Assembly (NCBI GenBank): GCA_021737145.1 | Contig: JAIPEN010000013.1 | Coordinates: 1-64,000 of the forward strand | From: Desulfarculaceae bacterium | GTDB taxonomy: Bacteria; Desulfobacterota; Desulfarculia; Desulfarculales; Desulfarculaceae | Length of the DNA stretch: 64,000 bases | Direction: 5' to 3' | In this document: in pieces, positions 1 to 8,385 of the stretch | Numbering within the stretch: the stretch's first letter is position 1 | Layout of the letters: every line of letters begins with the position of its first letter | Translations under genes and position numbers: made by a program | Notes under the pieces: model-generated | What the model was told of the DNA's origin: nothing | What the model saw: only the letters and a program-made list of their open reading frames with translations | The model's database searches: none

Positions 1-1
1 A

Positions 2-36
2 AGCGCCCGCCGGAAACTCCGGCGGGCGCTCTCTTT
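2..36 (+). terminator. Intrinsic terminator at left edge
   Basis: A perfect 13-bp inverted repeat (2-14 with 18-30, loop of three bases) is followed by CTCTTT. It looks like a rho-independent terminator for a plus-strand gene lying left of the window. The T tract is short, so a purely structural role is possible. Confidence 0.6.
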
Positions 37-134
37 GGGCGGGCCTTCCCCGCCGCCCCAGCCATCGGCCCGGCCCAGCGGCCCGCTCGACTCCCCGCCC
101 GGATATCCTGCCCGGCCTCGCGCCACACGAAAAT

Positions 135-330
135 GGCCGCCCCCTTTGAGAGTGGCCTCCCTGGCAACCCGCGCCATTCCATCGTGCCCGGCCACTTCGC
201 CCGGCCGCGCGCCCAACAAAAAGGCCGCCCCCTTTGGGAGGGGCCTCCCTGGCAACCCGCGCCATTCCATCATGCCCGGCCACTTCGCCCGGCCTCGCGC
301 CCAATAAAAAGCCCGCCCCCTTTGGGGAGC
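135..330. repeat. 88-bp tandem repeat, two full units plus truncated ends
   Basis: Units start at 135, 223 and 311, exactly 88 bp apart; the third is cut short, and a piece of unit end also lies at about 105-133. The two full units differ at only a few positions. Each unit begins with a G/C-rich dyad (GGCCGCCCC-CTTT-GGGAGGGGCC in unit two) preceded on the plus strand by AAAAA. Read on the minus strand this is a hairpin followed by TTTTT, that is, a terminator downstream of the mltD-like gene. No gene is supported in 37-362; open frames there follow the repeat, not coding signals. Confidence 0.75.
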
Positions 331-362
331 GGCCCGGCGTGTCTGTTTGGTTGGGGCTTTTT

Positions 363-1988
363 CTAGGAGCCCCCGCCCTTGACCATGAGCTTGTCGCCCG
401 GGGTGATGGCGCTGGAGCGCAGGTTGTTCCAGCGCTTGAGCTGTCTGGTGCTCACCCCGTAGCGGCGGCCGATGCTCCAGAGGTTGTCGCCCCGCTTGAC
501 GATGTAGATCTTGGTGCGGGCGGGCTTGGTGTCCACCTTGCCCTCGGCCTTGTTGCTGGGCACGTAGAGCACCAGCTTCTGGCCCACCGACAGGCGCGAG
601 GAGCGCTTGCCGTTCCAGCGCAGGATGTCGCGCCAGTTCAGGTTGTAGGCCCGGGCGATGTGCCACATGGTGTCGCCGCGGCGCACCCGGTGGGTGATCT
701 TGTGGGTGCCCCGGGGGCTGGAAGCCAGGCGGCGGGTGGATCTGCTGCTCTTGCGGCTGGCGGTGCGGTAGGCCGCCCTGCCGCCCTTGGGGGGAACCAC
801 CACCTTCTGGCCGATGCGCAGGCGGCGGGGGTTCAGGCGCGGGTTCATGGCCATCAAGTCGCCCAGGCTGACCCCGTGCACCCTGGCGATGCGCCCCAGG
901 GTGTCGCCCCGGTGCACCTTGACGGTGATGGCCCCGATGCGGGCCTTGCGCTGGGGAACCGGCAGCTTGGCGTAGGCGATCTCGAAGCTGGCCTTGCGGC
1001 CGGGCGGAATGCGCAGGGAATATTCTTTCCCGGTGGGGGGAACCGCCCAGCGCCTGAGCTCGGGGTTGAGGTAGTTCAGCTGGCGGCTGTTTATGCCGGC
1101 CAGCTTGGCCGCCACCCCCAGGGAGGTGCCGGGATGGACCTCAACCACGTCATAGGCCATGGGCGCTTCGTAGACAATGTTGGTGAAACCGTACTTTGCC
1201 GGCTCCTTGGCGATGATGGCCGCGGCGATCATCTTGGGCACGTACTGGCGGGTTTCCCGCTTCAGGTAATAGCGCCGGCCCTGGCTGATGGACCAGAAGT
1301 TGTCGGCCTTGTAGCGCTTGAGCGCCCGGCGGATCTTGTTCTCGCCGGCGTTGTAGGCCGCGGCGGCCAGATACCAGGAGCCGAACTCGGCGTGCAGGTC
1401 CTTGAGATAGCTGGCTGCGGCGTGGGTGGACTTGACCGGGTCGCGCCGCTCGTCCACCCAGTAGTTGATCTTCAGGCCGTAGCGGCGGCCGGTGGCCCGT
1501 ATGAACTGCCAGGGCCCCACCGCGTGGGCCCGGGAATAGGCCTGGCAGGAGAAGCCGCTCTCGATGAGGGCCAGATACACCAGGTCCTCGGGCAGGCCGT
1601 GCTCCTTGAGGATGGCCCGCATCATGGGCAGATAACGGCCCGAACGCGACAGCCACACCTTGAAGCGCTTGGGCACCCGGGTCTGGAAGTAGTCGATGAA
1701 ATACTCGACCCGGGAGTTGATCACGATGGGAATGTCGTAGGTGACCTGCTCGGGCTGGTCGGGCTGCTCCGCCGGCTTCTTGGTCTCGGTGACCACCTCT
1801 TTCTCGCCCAGTTCCTTGAGCTCATGGGCCACGCGGGCCGAGATCTCTGCCTGGGGAGGCTTGAGGGGTTTGACCGTCACCACCTGGGGCTGGGGGGCGG
1901 GCGCCTTGCTGGTGGTGGAAGAGGTGGAGGCGCAACCGGCCGCGGCCAGGGCCAGGCATGCGATAACTAGGATTGTCTTTAACTTCAT
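363..1988 (-). CDS. mltD: MltD-like lytic transglycosylase lipoprotein with three LysM domains
   Basis: Membrane-bound murein transglycosylase that cleaves the MurNAc-GlcNAc bond of peptidoglycan. The chosen ATG at 1988 gives a 541-residue protein starting with a lipoprotein signal (lipobox AAGC, Cys19); the open frame runs 66 codons further upstream but that part shows no signal or domain. The SLT catalytic domain lies at about 115-260 with the expected ALIES motif (Glu143), AVGPWQF and AAYNAGE. LysM peptidoglycan-binding repeats sit at about 355-398, 433-476 and 494-536, each with the GDT/GDN-W-IA pattern. It is transcribed alone, divergently from the 2189 gene, and runs into the 88-bp repeats that carry terminator-like hairpins. 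Family and function are clear. Confidence 0.93.
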   Translation of the reverse strand: MKLKTILVIACLALAAAGCASTSSTTSKAPAPQPQVVTVKPLKPPQAEISARVAHELKELGEKEVVTETKKPAEQPDQPEQVTYDIPIVINSRVEYFIDYFQTRVPKRFKVWLSRSGRYLPMMRAILKEHGLPEDLVYLALIESGFSCQAYSRAHAVGPWQFIRATGRRYGLKINYWVDERRDPVKSTHAAASYLKDLHAEFGSWYLAAAAYNAGENKIRRALKRYKADNFWSISQGRRYYLKRETRQYVPKMIAAAIIAKEPAKYGFTNIVYEAPMAYDVVEVHPGTSLGVAAKLAGINSRQLNYLNPELRRWAVPPTGKEYSLRIPPGRKASFEIAYAKLPVPQRKARIGAITVKVHRGDTLGRIARVHGVSLGDLMAMNPRLNPRRLRIGQKVVVPPKGGRAAYRTASRKSSRSTRRLASSPRGTHKITHRVRRGDTMWHIARAYNLNWRDILRWNGKRSSRLSVGQKLVLYVPSNKAEGKVDTKPARTKIYIVKRGDNLWSIGRRYGVSTRQLKRWNNLRSSAITPGDKLMVKGGGS

Positions 1989-2050
1989 ACTTCCATCCGC
2001 CGAGGGCGATCTTTTTCGCCCCATGGGCATTTGGGCTAAGATAGCAGAGA

Positions 2051-2106
2051 GGGCTTTGGCTGTAAAGTGCTTGGTTCTATAAATGCTTGCGAGCCAAAGC
2101 CCTTTT
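2051..2106. promoter_or_regulatory. 11-bp inverted repeat in divergent intergenic region
   Basis: GGGCTTTGGCT at 2051-2061 is matched by AGCCAAAGCCC at 2092-2102, followed by TTTT. It lies between the divergent murein hydrolase and thiol-disulfide genes. It could be an operator or a terminator-like hairpin on the plus strand; the 30-base loop makes termination less likely. No clear promoter hexamers were found nearby. Confidence 0.4.
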
Positions 2107-2188
2107 CGGACAAGGCCATTAAGGGTTTGACCCCGTGGACCGCCTCGGGTAGATTTTCTAGGCGCGCGAGGGGGTTTCAAACCCACCC

Positions 2189-3538
2189 ATGATTCGGGGA
2201 GCCGGTTACTTCGTCATGCCTGTAAAAACTGTGTTCCGTAGCCTGGGCCCGGCCCTGGCCGTCCTCGTGTGCCTGGCTCCCGGCGCGGCTTTGGCCGCTT
2301 CCGGGGCCGGAGTCGACGATCCCTTCAGCGGCCAGAGCTTCTGGTGGATCCTGGCCCTGGTCTTCGCCGGGGGCCTGGGGCTGAACCTCACCCCCTGCGT
2401 CTACCCCTTGATCCCCATCACGGTGGGCTATTTCGGCGGCCGCTCCTCCACCCGCAAGGCGGTGGTGGGCGACGCCCTGGCCTATTGGCTGGGCATGACC
2501 GTGATGTACGCCGCCCTGGGCAGCCTGGTGGCCTTGGGCGGGTCCTTCCTGGGCCAGGCCCTCAGCCACCCGGCGGTCATCTTGTTTCTGGTCGGGGTGC
2601 TCCTGGCCATGGCGGCCAGCATGTTCGGCCTGTGGGAGTTTCGGCTGCCCGCCTCCCTGAACAAGGTGGCCGCGGCCAACCGCTCGGGCATGTTGGGGGC
2701 CTTCCTGATGGGCCTTACCCTGGGCCTGCTGGCCGCGCCCTGCGTGGGGCCCTTCGTGGTGGGGCTCATGGCCCACGTGGCCAAGGTGGGCGAGGTGGGC
2801 TACGGCCTGCTGGTGTTTTTCATCCTGGCCGCCGGCCTGGGCCTGCCCCTGGCGGTGCTGGCCGCCTTCTCGGGCTCCATCTCCCGCCTGCCCGGAGCGG
2901 GCGAGTGGATGATATGGGTGCGCAAGTTCTTTGGCCTGATCCTGGTGATCATGGCCATCAACGTGGCCAGCCCCCTGCTGGGCGGCGGGGCCGCCCGCTG
3001 GCTGACCATCCTGGCCGGGGTGGTCGGGGGCATATACCTGGGCTTTGTGGAAAAAAGCGGAAAGGGCAAGTTCGTGAGCTTCAAAAAAGTTGCCGGCCTG
3101 ATCATCCTGGTGGCCGCGGCCAGCTTCTGGTGGTTCCTCACCCCCTCCGGCGGGCCGGACAAGACCCAGTGGGTGGCCTTCACCCCCCAGGTTCTGGAGC
3201 AGGCCCAGGCCGAGAACAAGCCGGTGGCCCTGTTCTTCACCGCCGACTGGTGCGCCCCCTGCAAGAAGCTCAAGTCCCAGACCCTGCCCGACCCCGGGGT
3301 GCAGGCCCTGCTGGCCCAGTTCGTGCCCGTCAAGGCCGACTTCACCTCCGACCCCGGCCCGGCCGCCCAGAACCTCATGCGCCAGTACCGGGTGCGCGGG
3401 GTGCCCACCATGATCTTTTTGGACGGCAAGGGCAACGAGGTCACCGAGAGCCGCTTGGTGGGCTTCATGCCGGCTGATCGCCTCATCCCCTTGATCAAGA
3501 TGGCCCTGGCCCGCGCCAAGATGGCCGGAGGGCAGTAG
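2189..3538 (+). CDS. DsbD/CcdA-type thiol-disulfide transporter fused to thioredoxin domain
   Basis: Inner-membrane protein that should carry reducing power from cytoplasmic thioredoxin to periplasmic disulfides (cytochrome c maturation or disulfide isomerisation). An N-terminal signal or first helix ends near ALAAS (residue 38). The CcdA/DsbD-beta membrane domain (about 50-290) has the two conserved cysteines, Cys70 in LNLTPCVYPLIP and Cys185 in AAPCVGPF. The C-terminal thioredoxin fold has DWCAPCKK (Cys355, Cys358) and a cis-Pro region RGVPTM. At 449 residues it lacks the N-terminal immunoglobulin-like domain of full DsbD. Start could also be the ATG at 2216, which has GGGGAG 14 bases upstream. 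Single gene. Confidence 0.88.
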   Translation: MIRGAGYFVMPVKTVFRSLGPALAVLVCLAPGAALAASGAGVDDPFSGQSFWWILALVFAGGLGLNLTPCVYPLIPITVGYFGGRSSTRKAVVGDALAYWLGMTVMYAALGSLVALGGSFLGQALSHPAVILFLVGVLLAMAASMFGLWEFRLPASLNKVAAANRSGMLGAFLMGLTLGLLAAPCVGPFVVGLMAHVAKVGEVGYGLLVFFILAAGLGLPLAVLAAFSGSISRLPGAGEWMIWVRKFFGLILVIMAINVASPLLGGGAARWLTILAGVVGGIYLGFVEKSGKGKFVSFKKVAGLIILVAAASFWWFLTPSGGPDKTQWVAFTPQVLEQAQAENKPVALFFTADWCAPCKKLKSQTLPDPGVQALLAQFVPVKADFTSDPGPAAQNLMRQYRVRGVPTMIFLDGKGNEVTESRLVGFMPADRLIPLIKMALARAKMAGGQ

Positions 3539-3645
3539 CCCACATCCTTTCCGGAGGGTGGGCGGCAGGGCATCACCTAGCAAGCTTCAGGTGGTTGTTA
3601 TGAACAAGGAAAAGGCGTTCTCAACAGGCAGTTTCCACCTGGGCT

Positions 3646-3862
3646 CGGCCCAGCCAGCCGCAGGCAGACAAGGCGGCCCAAGGCTTGGGCTGCCAAAGGG
3701 CTTCAACGGGAGTCCTAGACGCTGGTGGGGGCAAATCACTGCCCGACCCGCTTTGCCGCCAGCGGCACGCTGGCAAGCGAGGGTCGTAGGCGTGGCCCAA
3801 GCTACGTCGAGGCCCGAGCGCAGCCAGCAACACCGTATGCCGGTGGCTGGCGCAGCCGGACG
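3646..3862 (+). repeat. Dispersed repeat family A, copy 1 (interrupted)
   Basis: This gap (3539-3891) holds no confident gene. Its core matches two other sites in the window (6879-6999 inverted, 35541-35664 direct). It starts with GCCCAGCCAGCCGCAGGCAG and ends with TGCCGGTGGCTGGCGCAGCC, which are imperfect inverted repeats of each other. Compared with the other copies, about 95 extra bases are present in the middle. An open frame from ATG 3600 (SD-like AGGTGG five bases upstream) to 3890 runs through it; 96 residues, no recognisable domain. The same frame is open in the other copies (see findings). Coding status is unresolved, so it is listed as a repeat. Confidence 0.75.
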
Positions 3863-3891
3863 CGCGGCCTTCGGAAAGGAGGTGGGCTAAC

Positions 3892-5658
3892 ATGGCTTTT
3901 CAGCCCGCGCCTCCCGGCCCGGCCGACCTGGCCCGCCTGGTGCGGGTGTCCCTGGGGCAAGAGGCGGCCGACGGCCTGATCCGCGACGCAAGGGTGGTGG
4001 GCGTCTTCGACCACAGCGTGAGCGAGCCCACCTGCGTGGCCCTGGCCTGCGGCCGGGTGGCCGCCCTGGGCCAGGAGGCCGAGGCCTGGGCCGGGCCCCA
4101 CACCGAGATCTGCCAGGCGGGGGGGCGCTACCTGATCCCCGGTCTCATCGACGCCCACACCCACCTGGATTCCCTGTTCGGCCTGGAGGCCTTCGCGGCC
4201 CACGCCCTGGCCAGCGGCAACACCACCGCGGTCAGCGAGATGGCCATGGTGGCTGGGGCCTGGGGCATCGATGGGTGCCGCGCCTTCATGGACGCGGCCC
4301 AGGCCAGCCCCCAGCGGGTGCTGCTCACCGCCCCGCCCCTGGTGCCGCCCTTCCCGGCCTGGGAGACCAGCGCCGGGCTGGACCGGGATGGCTTCAATGA
4401 GTTGCTGAACCACCCCGCCTGCCTGGGGGTGGGCGAGACCTACTGGCCGGCCATCACCGACGGCGAAGAGCGGGCCCAGGCCAACTATGCCGCCGCCCTG
4501 GCCGCGGGCAAGCGCATCGAGGGCCATGCCGCCGGGGCCCGGGGGGCCAAGCTCATGGCCTATGCCGCCGCGGGCACCAGCAGTTGCCACGAGTCCATCA
4601 GCCCCGAGGACGCGGCCCAGCGCCTGTCCCTGGGCCTGGCGGTGCAGGTGCGCGAGGGCTTCGTGCGCCGCGAGATGGAGGCGGTGGTCCCGGCCCTCAA
4701 GGATCTGCCCGAGAGCGGCCAGGTCATGCTGGTCACCGATTTGGCCGACTTCGACGACCTGATGTCCTGGGGGGCCATGAACCCGCTGCTGGCCAAGGCG
4801 GTGGCCTTGGGGGTCGCCCCGGCCCGGGCCGTGGCCTGGTGCAGCCTCAACCCGGCCCGCTACTTCGGCCTGGACCGTTTGGGCGCGGTGGCCCCCGGCT
4901 GGGTGGCCGACCTGGTGCTGGTGGAGGACTTGATCGAGTTCCGCGCCTCGCGGGTGTGGCTGGAAGGCCGCGCCGTGGCCCGGGACGGCAAGCTGCTGGG
5001 CGAGCACCCGCCCTACGTTTATCCGCCCGAGGCCCGGGCCACCATGCGCTGCCCGGCCCTCACCCCGGAGGCCTTCGCCCTGCCCGCCAACGGCGAGAGC
5101 GCCCTGGTCCGGGTGGTGGAGGCATCAAACCCCACCATCACCAGGGAGGGCGAGGCCGTGGTGCCGGTGGAGGCGGGCAACGCCCGGCCCGACCCGGCCC
5201 AGGACGTGCTCAAGATCGCCCATATCAACCGCCACAGCCGAGAGCTGGAACTGGCCGTGGGCTTTGCCCGGGGCTGGGGCCTCAAGGACGGGGCCCTGGC
5301 CAGCACCGTGATCTGGGACACCACCAACATTTTCGTGGCCGGGGCCAGCGAACAGGACATGGCCGTTGCCGCCGAGGCGGTGCGGGCCATGGGCGGCGGC
5401 TGGGCCGTGGCCCGGGGGGGCCGGGTGCTGGCCTCGCTGCCCCTGCCCATCGCCGGGGTGATCTCCCCGGAGCCCCTGCCCGGCATCCTGGCCTCGGCCG
5501 AGGCCTGCCGCGCGGCCCTGGCCGAGCTGGGCTGCCCCCTGCCCCGGCCCTTCCTCACCGCCCAGACCTTCTGCTTCACCGGCCTGCCCTTCCTGCGCCT
5601 GACCAACAAGGGCCTGGTGGACATCCGGGCCCGCAAGTTCGTGGAGGTCGTCAAGTGA
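3892..5658 (+). CDS. ade: Adenine deaminase
   Basis: Amidohydrolase-superfamily enzyme converting adenine to hypoxanthine and ammonia in purine salvage; 588 residues, the usual length. The metal-binding PGLIDAHTHLDS motif puts His89 and His91 in the beta-barrel. LNPARYFGL and PGWVADLVLVED are typical of the end of the amidohydrolase domain. The adenine deaminase C-terminal domain follows (about 425-588), with INRHSREL and LPLPIAGVIS. Where many family members have a WDSHN motif, this one has WDTTN, so substrate range may differ. A strong Shine-Dalgarno (AAAGGAGGTG) precedes the ATG. The next gene overlaps by four bases, so the two are probably co-translated. Confidence 0.88.
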   Translation: MAFQPAPPGPADLARLVRVSLGQEAADGLIRDARVVGVFDHSVSEPTCVALACGRVAALGQEAEAWAGPHTEICQAGGRYLIPGLIDAHTHLDSLFGLEAFAAHALASGNTTAVSEMAMVAGAWGIDGCRAFMDAAQASPQRVLLTAPPLVPPFPAWETSAGLDRDGFNELLNHPACLGVGETYWPAITDGEERAQANYAAALAAGKRIEGHAAGARGAKLMAYAAAGTSSCHESISPEDAAQRLSLGLAVQVREGFVRREMEAVVPALKDLPESGQVMLVTDLADFDDLMSWGAMNPLLAKAVALGVAPARAVAWCSLNPARYFGLDRLGAVAPGWVADLVLVEDLIEFRASRVWLEGRAVARDGKLLGEHPPYVYPPEARATMRCPALTPEAFALPANGESALVRVVEASNPTITREGEAVVPVEAGNARPDPAQDVLKIAHINRHSRELELAVGFARGWGLKDGALASTVIWDTTNIFVAGASEQDMAVAAEAVRAMGGGWAVARGGRVLASLPLPIAGVISPEPLPGILASAEACRAALAELGCPLPRPFLTAQTFCFTGLPFLRLTNKGLVDIRARKFVEVVK

Positions 5659-6872
5659 GACTGCCGCGCCGGGCCCTCCTGGCCGTCCTTGTCGTCCTGT
5701 GCCTGGCCGCCCCGTCCTGGGCCCTCACCGTGGCCGGCAAGGTGGTGGACCACAACGGCCGGCCGGTGGCCGGGGCCCTGGTCAGCGACGGGGAGCGCAT
5801 CGTGCGCACCGGCAAGGACGGGGCCTATAGCCTGGCCAGCCGCCCCGAGCTGGTGGTGGCCCTCACCGCACCGCCCAAGATGCGCCCGGCCGGGCGCTGG
5901 TGGTGGCCCGCCGGGCGGGCGGCCAAGCTGGGCACCCTGCGCCTGAAAGAGGCCCCGCCCTCATCCAACCAGCGCTACCCCCTTTCCGTGATCAGCGATC
6001 CCCATCTTTACGTGGCCGCTCTGGAGCCCTCCTGGGCCGCGAAAAAGGTGGACTCCCGCCTGCCCATGCTCACCTGGCAGCGGGTCATGGCCCGGGTGCG
6101 CGACTTCGGCCCGGCCCTCACCCTGGTGGCCGGCGACCTGGCCATGGAGGCGGACAAGGGCGACCCGGCCCGGGGCAAGGCCTACATGGAGATGGCCGCC
6201 GAGGCGGTTAACCTGATGCCCGGCGCCTGGCGGGCCACCCCGGGCAACCACGACGTGCGCTACGACGGCGGCAAGGTGAGCCTGGCCCAATGGCGGCGGC
6301 ACCTGGGCCCGGCCCGCAGCGTGTATTTGCTGGGCCCGGCGGCGATCATCCTGCTGGACAACGTGGGCCTGACCAAGTCCCGCGACGGCAAGGCCAGCGA
6401 CTGCGGCCTGACCAGCCGGGCCGGCCTGGTCTGGCTGCGCTCGCTCCTGGCCCTGCTGCCCCGAAAAACCCCCCTGGTGCTGGTGAGCCACTACCCCCTG
6501 CTCTCGCCCCTGGCCGGGGTAAACCCCCTGTATCCCCGGGCCCTGGTGGCCGGCCAAAAGCCCGGCAGCCTGGCCCTCAGGGACGTGGACCAGAACACCG
6601 CCCTGATCATGCGGCTCTTGCAGGGCCGCCCCGTGGCCGCCCTGATCAGCGGGCACCAGCACGCCTGGTTCAACAACGTGCTCATCAGCGCGGCCGGCCC
6701 CTTGCAGCAGATCGGCGCGCCCGCGGTGTGCGGCCGCTGGTGGCAGGGCGACATGCGCTACGGCCCGCTGAAGTTCAAGCCCGGCTATCTGGAGGGCTGG
6801 CTGGTCAAGCGGGGCGGCAATTGGCAGGTGCGCTTGTCCATGGTGCAGATCACCCTTGCCAGCAAACCCTGA
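5655..6872 (+). CDS. Secreted calcineurin-like metallophosphoesterase
   Basis: Start is the GTG that overlaps the adenine deaminase stop (GTGA), giving 405 residues that begin at once with a Sec signal peptide ending near PSWAL. A short carboxypeptidase-regulatory-like beta domain (about 25-100; KVVDHNGRPVAGALV) is followed by a calcineurin-like phosphoesterase domain. Its metal ligands are visible as SDPHLY, AGDLAMEAD, TPGNHDVRY, VSHYPLL and ISGHQHAW. This layout resembles periplasmic phosphoesterases with an N-terminal regulatory-like domain. The substrate cannot be read from sequence. Coupling to adenine deaminase suggests a part in nucleotide or base scavenging, but this is inference. Repeat A copy 2 begins seven bases after the stop. 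Confidence 0.85.
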   Translation: MRLPRRALLAVLVVLCLAAPSWALTVAGKVVDHNGRPVAGALVSDGERIVRTGKDGAYSLASRPELVVALTAPPKMRPAGRWWWPAGRAAKLGTLRLKEAPPSSNQRYPLSVISDPHLYVAALEPSWAAKKVDSRLPMLTWQRVMARVRDFGPALTLVAGDLAMEADKGDPARGKAYMEMAAEAVNLMPGAWRATPGNHDVRYDGGKVSLAQWRRHLGPARSVYLLGPAAIILLDNVGLTKSRDGKASDCGLTSRAGLVWLRSLLALLPRKTPLVLVSHYPLLSPLAGVNPLYPRALVAGQKPGSLALRDVDQNTALIMRLLQGRPVAALISGHQHAWFNNVLISAAGPLQQIGAPAVCGRWWQGDMRYGPLKFKPGYLEGWLVKRGGNWQVRLSMVQITLASKP

Positions 6873-6878
6873 TTGGGG

Positions 6879-6999
6879 CGGCTTCGCCAGCCACCGGCAT
6901 ACGGCGTTGCCAGCATCGCTCGGGCCCCGACGTAGCTTCATCCACGCCCGCGGCCCTCGCTCCCTGGATGCCTTGTCTGCCGGCGGCTGGCTGTGCCGG
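6879..6999 (-). repeat. Dispersed repeat family A, copy 2 (inverted)
   Basis: A 121-bp element whose reverse complement matches 3646-3862 and 35541-35664. The ends, GGCTTCGCCAGCCACCGGCA and the complement of GGCACAGCCAGCCGCCGGCA, form imperfect terminal inverted repeats. It fills most of the 194-bp gap between the phosphoesterase and pcm genes. The shared reading frame is open here, but a TGA lies just before its start, so no start codon precedes it. Confidence 0.75.
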
Positions 7000-7066
7000 T
7001 CATGGGGGATAAAGGTGGCCCGCGCCACTCGCGGACTGCTAAGATAGGCTCCCGGAGGAGACAAGC

Positions 7067-7714
7067 TTGGCAGCAGTAAACGACTTCGCGGTTCGCCGCC
7101 GCCGCATGGTGCATGACCAGATCGCCGGCCGGGGCATCCGGGACAAGCGCCTGCTGGCGGCCATGAACGACATTCCCCGCCACATGTTCATGGACCAGAC
7201 CCTGTGGCGGCGGGCCTACGAAGACCACCCCCTGCCCATCGGCAACGGCCAGACCATCAGCCAGCCCTACATGGTGGCCCTGATGACCGACGCCATGGGC
7301 CTCACCGGCTCCGAAAAAGTGCTGGAGATCGGCACCGGCTCCGGCTATCAGACCGCCATCCTGGCCAAGCTGGCCGACTGGGTGTTCAGCCTAGAGCGCC
7401 TGTCCGAGCTGAGCCGCGCGGCCCAGCGGGTGCTGGAGGAGCTCAAGCTCTACAACGTCAATCTCATCGTGGGCGACGGCACCAAGGGCTGGCCCGAGGA
7501 GGCCCCCTACGACGCCATCATCGTCACCGCCGGAGCCCCGGTGACCCCGGGCCCCCTGGTGGAGCAGCTGGCCGAGGGCGGCCGCCTGCTGGTGCCGGTG
7601 GGCGACCGGGGCATCCAGACCCTTTTGCGCATATCCAAGCGCGACGGCCGGGTCATCGAGGAAGACCTGGGCGGCTGCCGCTTCGTGGACCTGATAGGGG
7701 AGCACGGATGGTAG
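7067..7714 (+). CDS. pcm: Protein-L-isoaspartate O-methyltransferase
   Basis: Repairs damaged proteins by methylating isoaspartyl residues with S-adenosylmethionine; cytoplasmic. The TTG at 7067 is chosen because GGAGGAG lies seven bases upstream and the N-terminus then matches the family (215 residues). The PCMT signature GQTISQPYMVALM (61-73) and AdoMet motif I EIGTGSGY (87-94) are present, followed by IVGDGTKGW and DAIIVTAGAP. The next gene starts within the last codons (ATG at 7708), so the two are translationally coupled. Confidence 0.95.
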   Translation: MAAVNDFAVRRRRMVHDQIAGRGIRDKRLLAAMNDIPRHMFMDQTLWRRAYEDHPLPIGNGQTISQPYMVALMTDAMGLTGSEKVLEIGTGSGYQTAILAKLADWVFSLERLSELSRAAQRVLEELKLYNVNLIVGDGTKGWPEEAPYDAIIVTAGAPVTPGPLVEQLAEGGRLLVPVGDRGIQTLLRISKRDGRVIEEDLGGCRFVDLIGEHGW

Positions 7715-8166
7715 AGACCGAAAGGCTAATCAGCGTAATCGGCGCGGGGGCGCCCACCGACGAGCAGGAGGAGCACGCCCGCCAGGTGGGGGTGCTCTTG
7801 GCCGCGCGGGGCTGGGGCCTGGTGTGCGGCGGCCTGGGCGGGGTGATGAACGCGGCGGCCCGGGGCTGCGCCGAGTCCGGCGGGCTCACCGTGGGCATTT
7901 TGCCCGGCCACTCCCGCCGCGAGGCCAACCCCTGGTGCAAGGTGGTGATCCCCACCGGCCTGGGCCAGGCCCGCAACCTGCTGGTGGTCATGGCCGGGCA
8001 CGGGGCCATCGCCATAGGCGGCGGGGCCGGCACCCTCAGCGAGATCGGCCATGCGCTCAAAATGGGCCGCCCAGTGGTGGGCCTGGGCTCCTGGCACATC
8101 GAGGGCATGCACCAGGCCCACGAGCCCGAGGATGCGGTGGCCACCATGCTCAGAATGGTGGAGTGA
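7708..8166 (+). CDS. TIGR00725/LOG-like Rossmann-fold protein
   Basis: A 152-residue protein of the SLOG/lysine-decarboxylase-like nucleotide-binding superfamily. Visible motifs are GGLGGVMNAAARG (41-53), the GILPG loop, and GGGAGTLSEIGHAL (104-117), where the GxGTxxE element carries the catalytic glutamate in LOG phosphoribohydrolases. Arg89 (GQARN) also fits. This short subfamily is widely conserved but its reaction is not established. It overlaps pcm by seven bases, so both genes probably come from one mRNA. Confidence 0.82.
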   Translation: MVETERLISVIGAGAPTDEQEEHARQVGVLLAARGWGLVCGGLGGVMNAAARGCAESGGLTVGILPGHSRREANPWCKVVIPTGLGQARNLLVVMAGHGAIAIGGGAGTLSEIGHALKMGRPVVGLGSWHIEGMHQAHEPEDAVATMLRMVE

Positions 8167-8218
8167 AGCACCGAGAATAAAGTTGGGAAAAAGTAAAAGG
8201 CTCTGAATGAGCCAAGGT

Positions 8219-8330
8219 TTTCTTGCTGGCCCCGATAGCTGTGCTATCGGGGCCGCGACGCGTCAGCGGCGCGGCAAGAAACGGATGCGGCCGGGCCTGC
8301 CCCGATCTTTCTTGCCGCCTTGCATCCGCT
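8219..8330. other. Nested hairpin region
   Basis: A perfect 12-bp stem with a TGT loop (GGCCCCGATAGC 8228-8239, GCTATCGGGGCC 8243-8254) sits inside an outer pair TTTCTTGC (8219-8226) / GCAAGAAA (8274-8281). The second arm with its flank (GCGGCAAGAAACGGATGC) is echoed in inverted form just downstream (TTTCTTGCCGCC...GCATCCG). No T tract follows on either strand, so it is not a standard terminator. It is part of a 593-bp gap (8167-8759) without a supportable gene. Confidence 0.55.
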
Positions 8331-8385
8331 CGGCAACCCCGGCAGACAAGCCGCCGGGGGTAGCAGGGAATAATACAGAATAGCC

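Noticed and set aside
135-330. CRISPR array
   Set aside because: Units are 88 bp and continuous without distinct spacers; no cas genes nearby.
234-1970. 578-codon plus-strand open frame opposite the mltD-like gene
   Set aside because: It is the antisense shadow of a gene with clear SLT and LysM domains; composition is Gly/Ala/Pro/His-rich with no domain.
4584-5654. Upstream extension of the phosphoesterase frame through the adenine deaminase gene
   Set aside because: The translation before 5655 is a Pro/Gly/Arg-rich out-of-frame reading of ade; the signal peptide begins right at GTG 5655.
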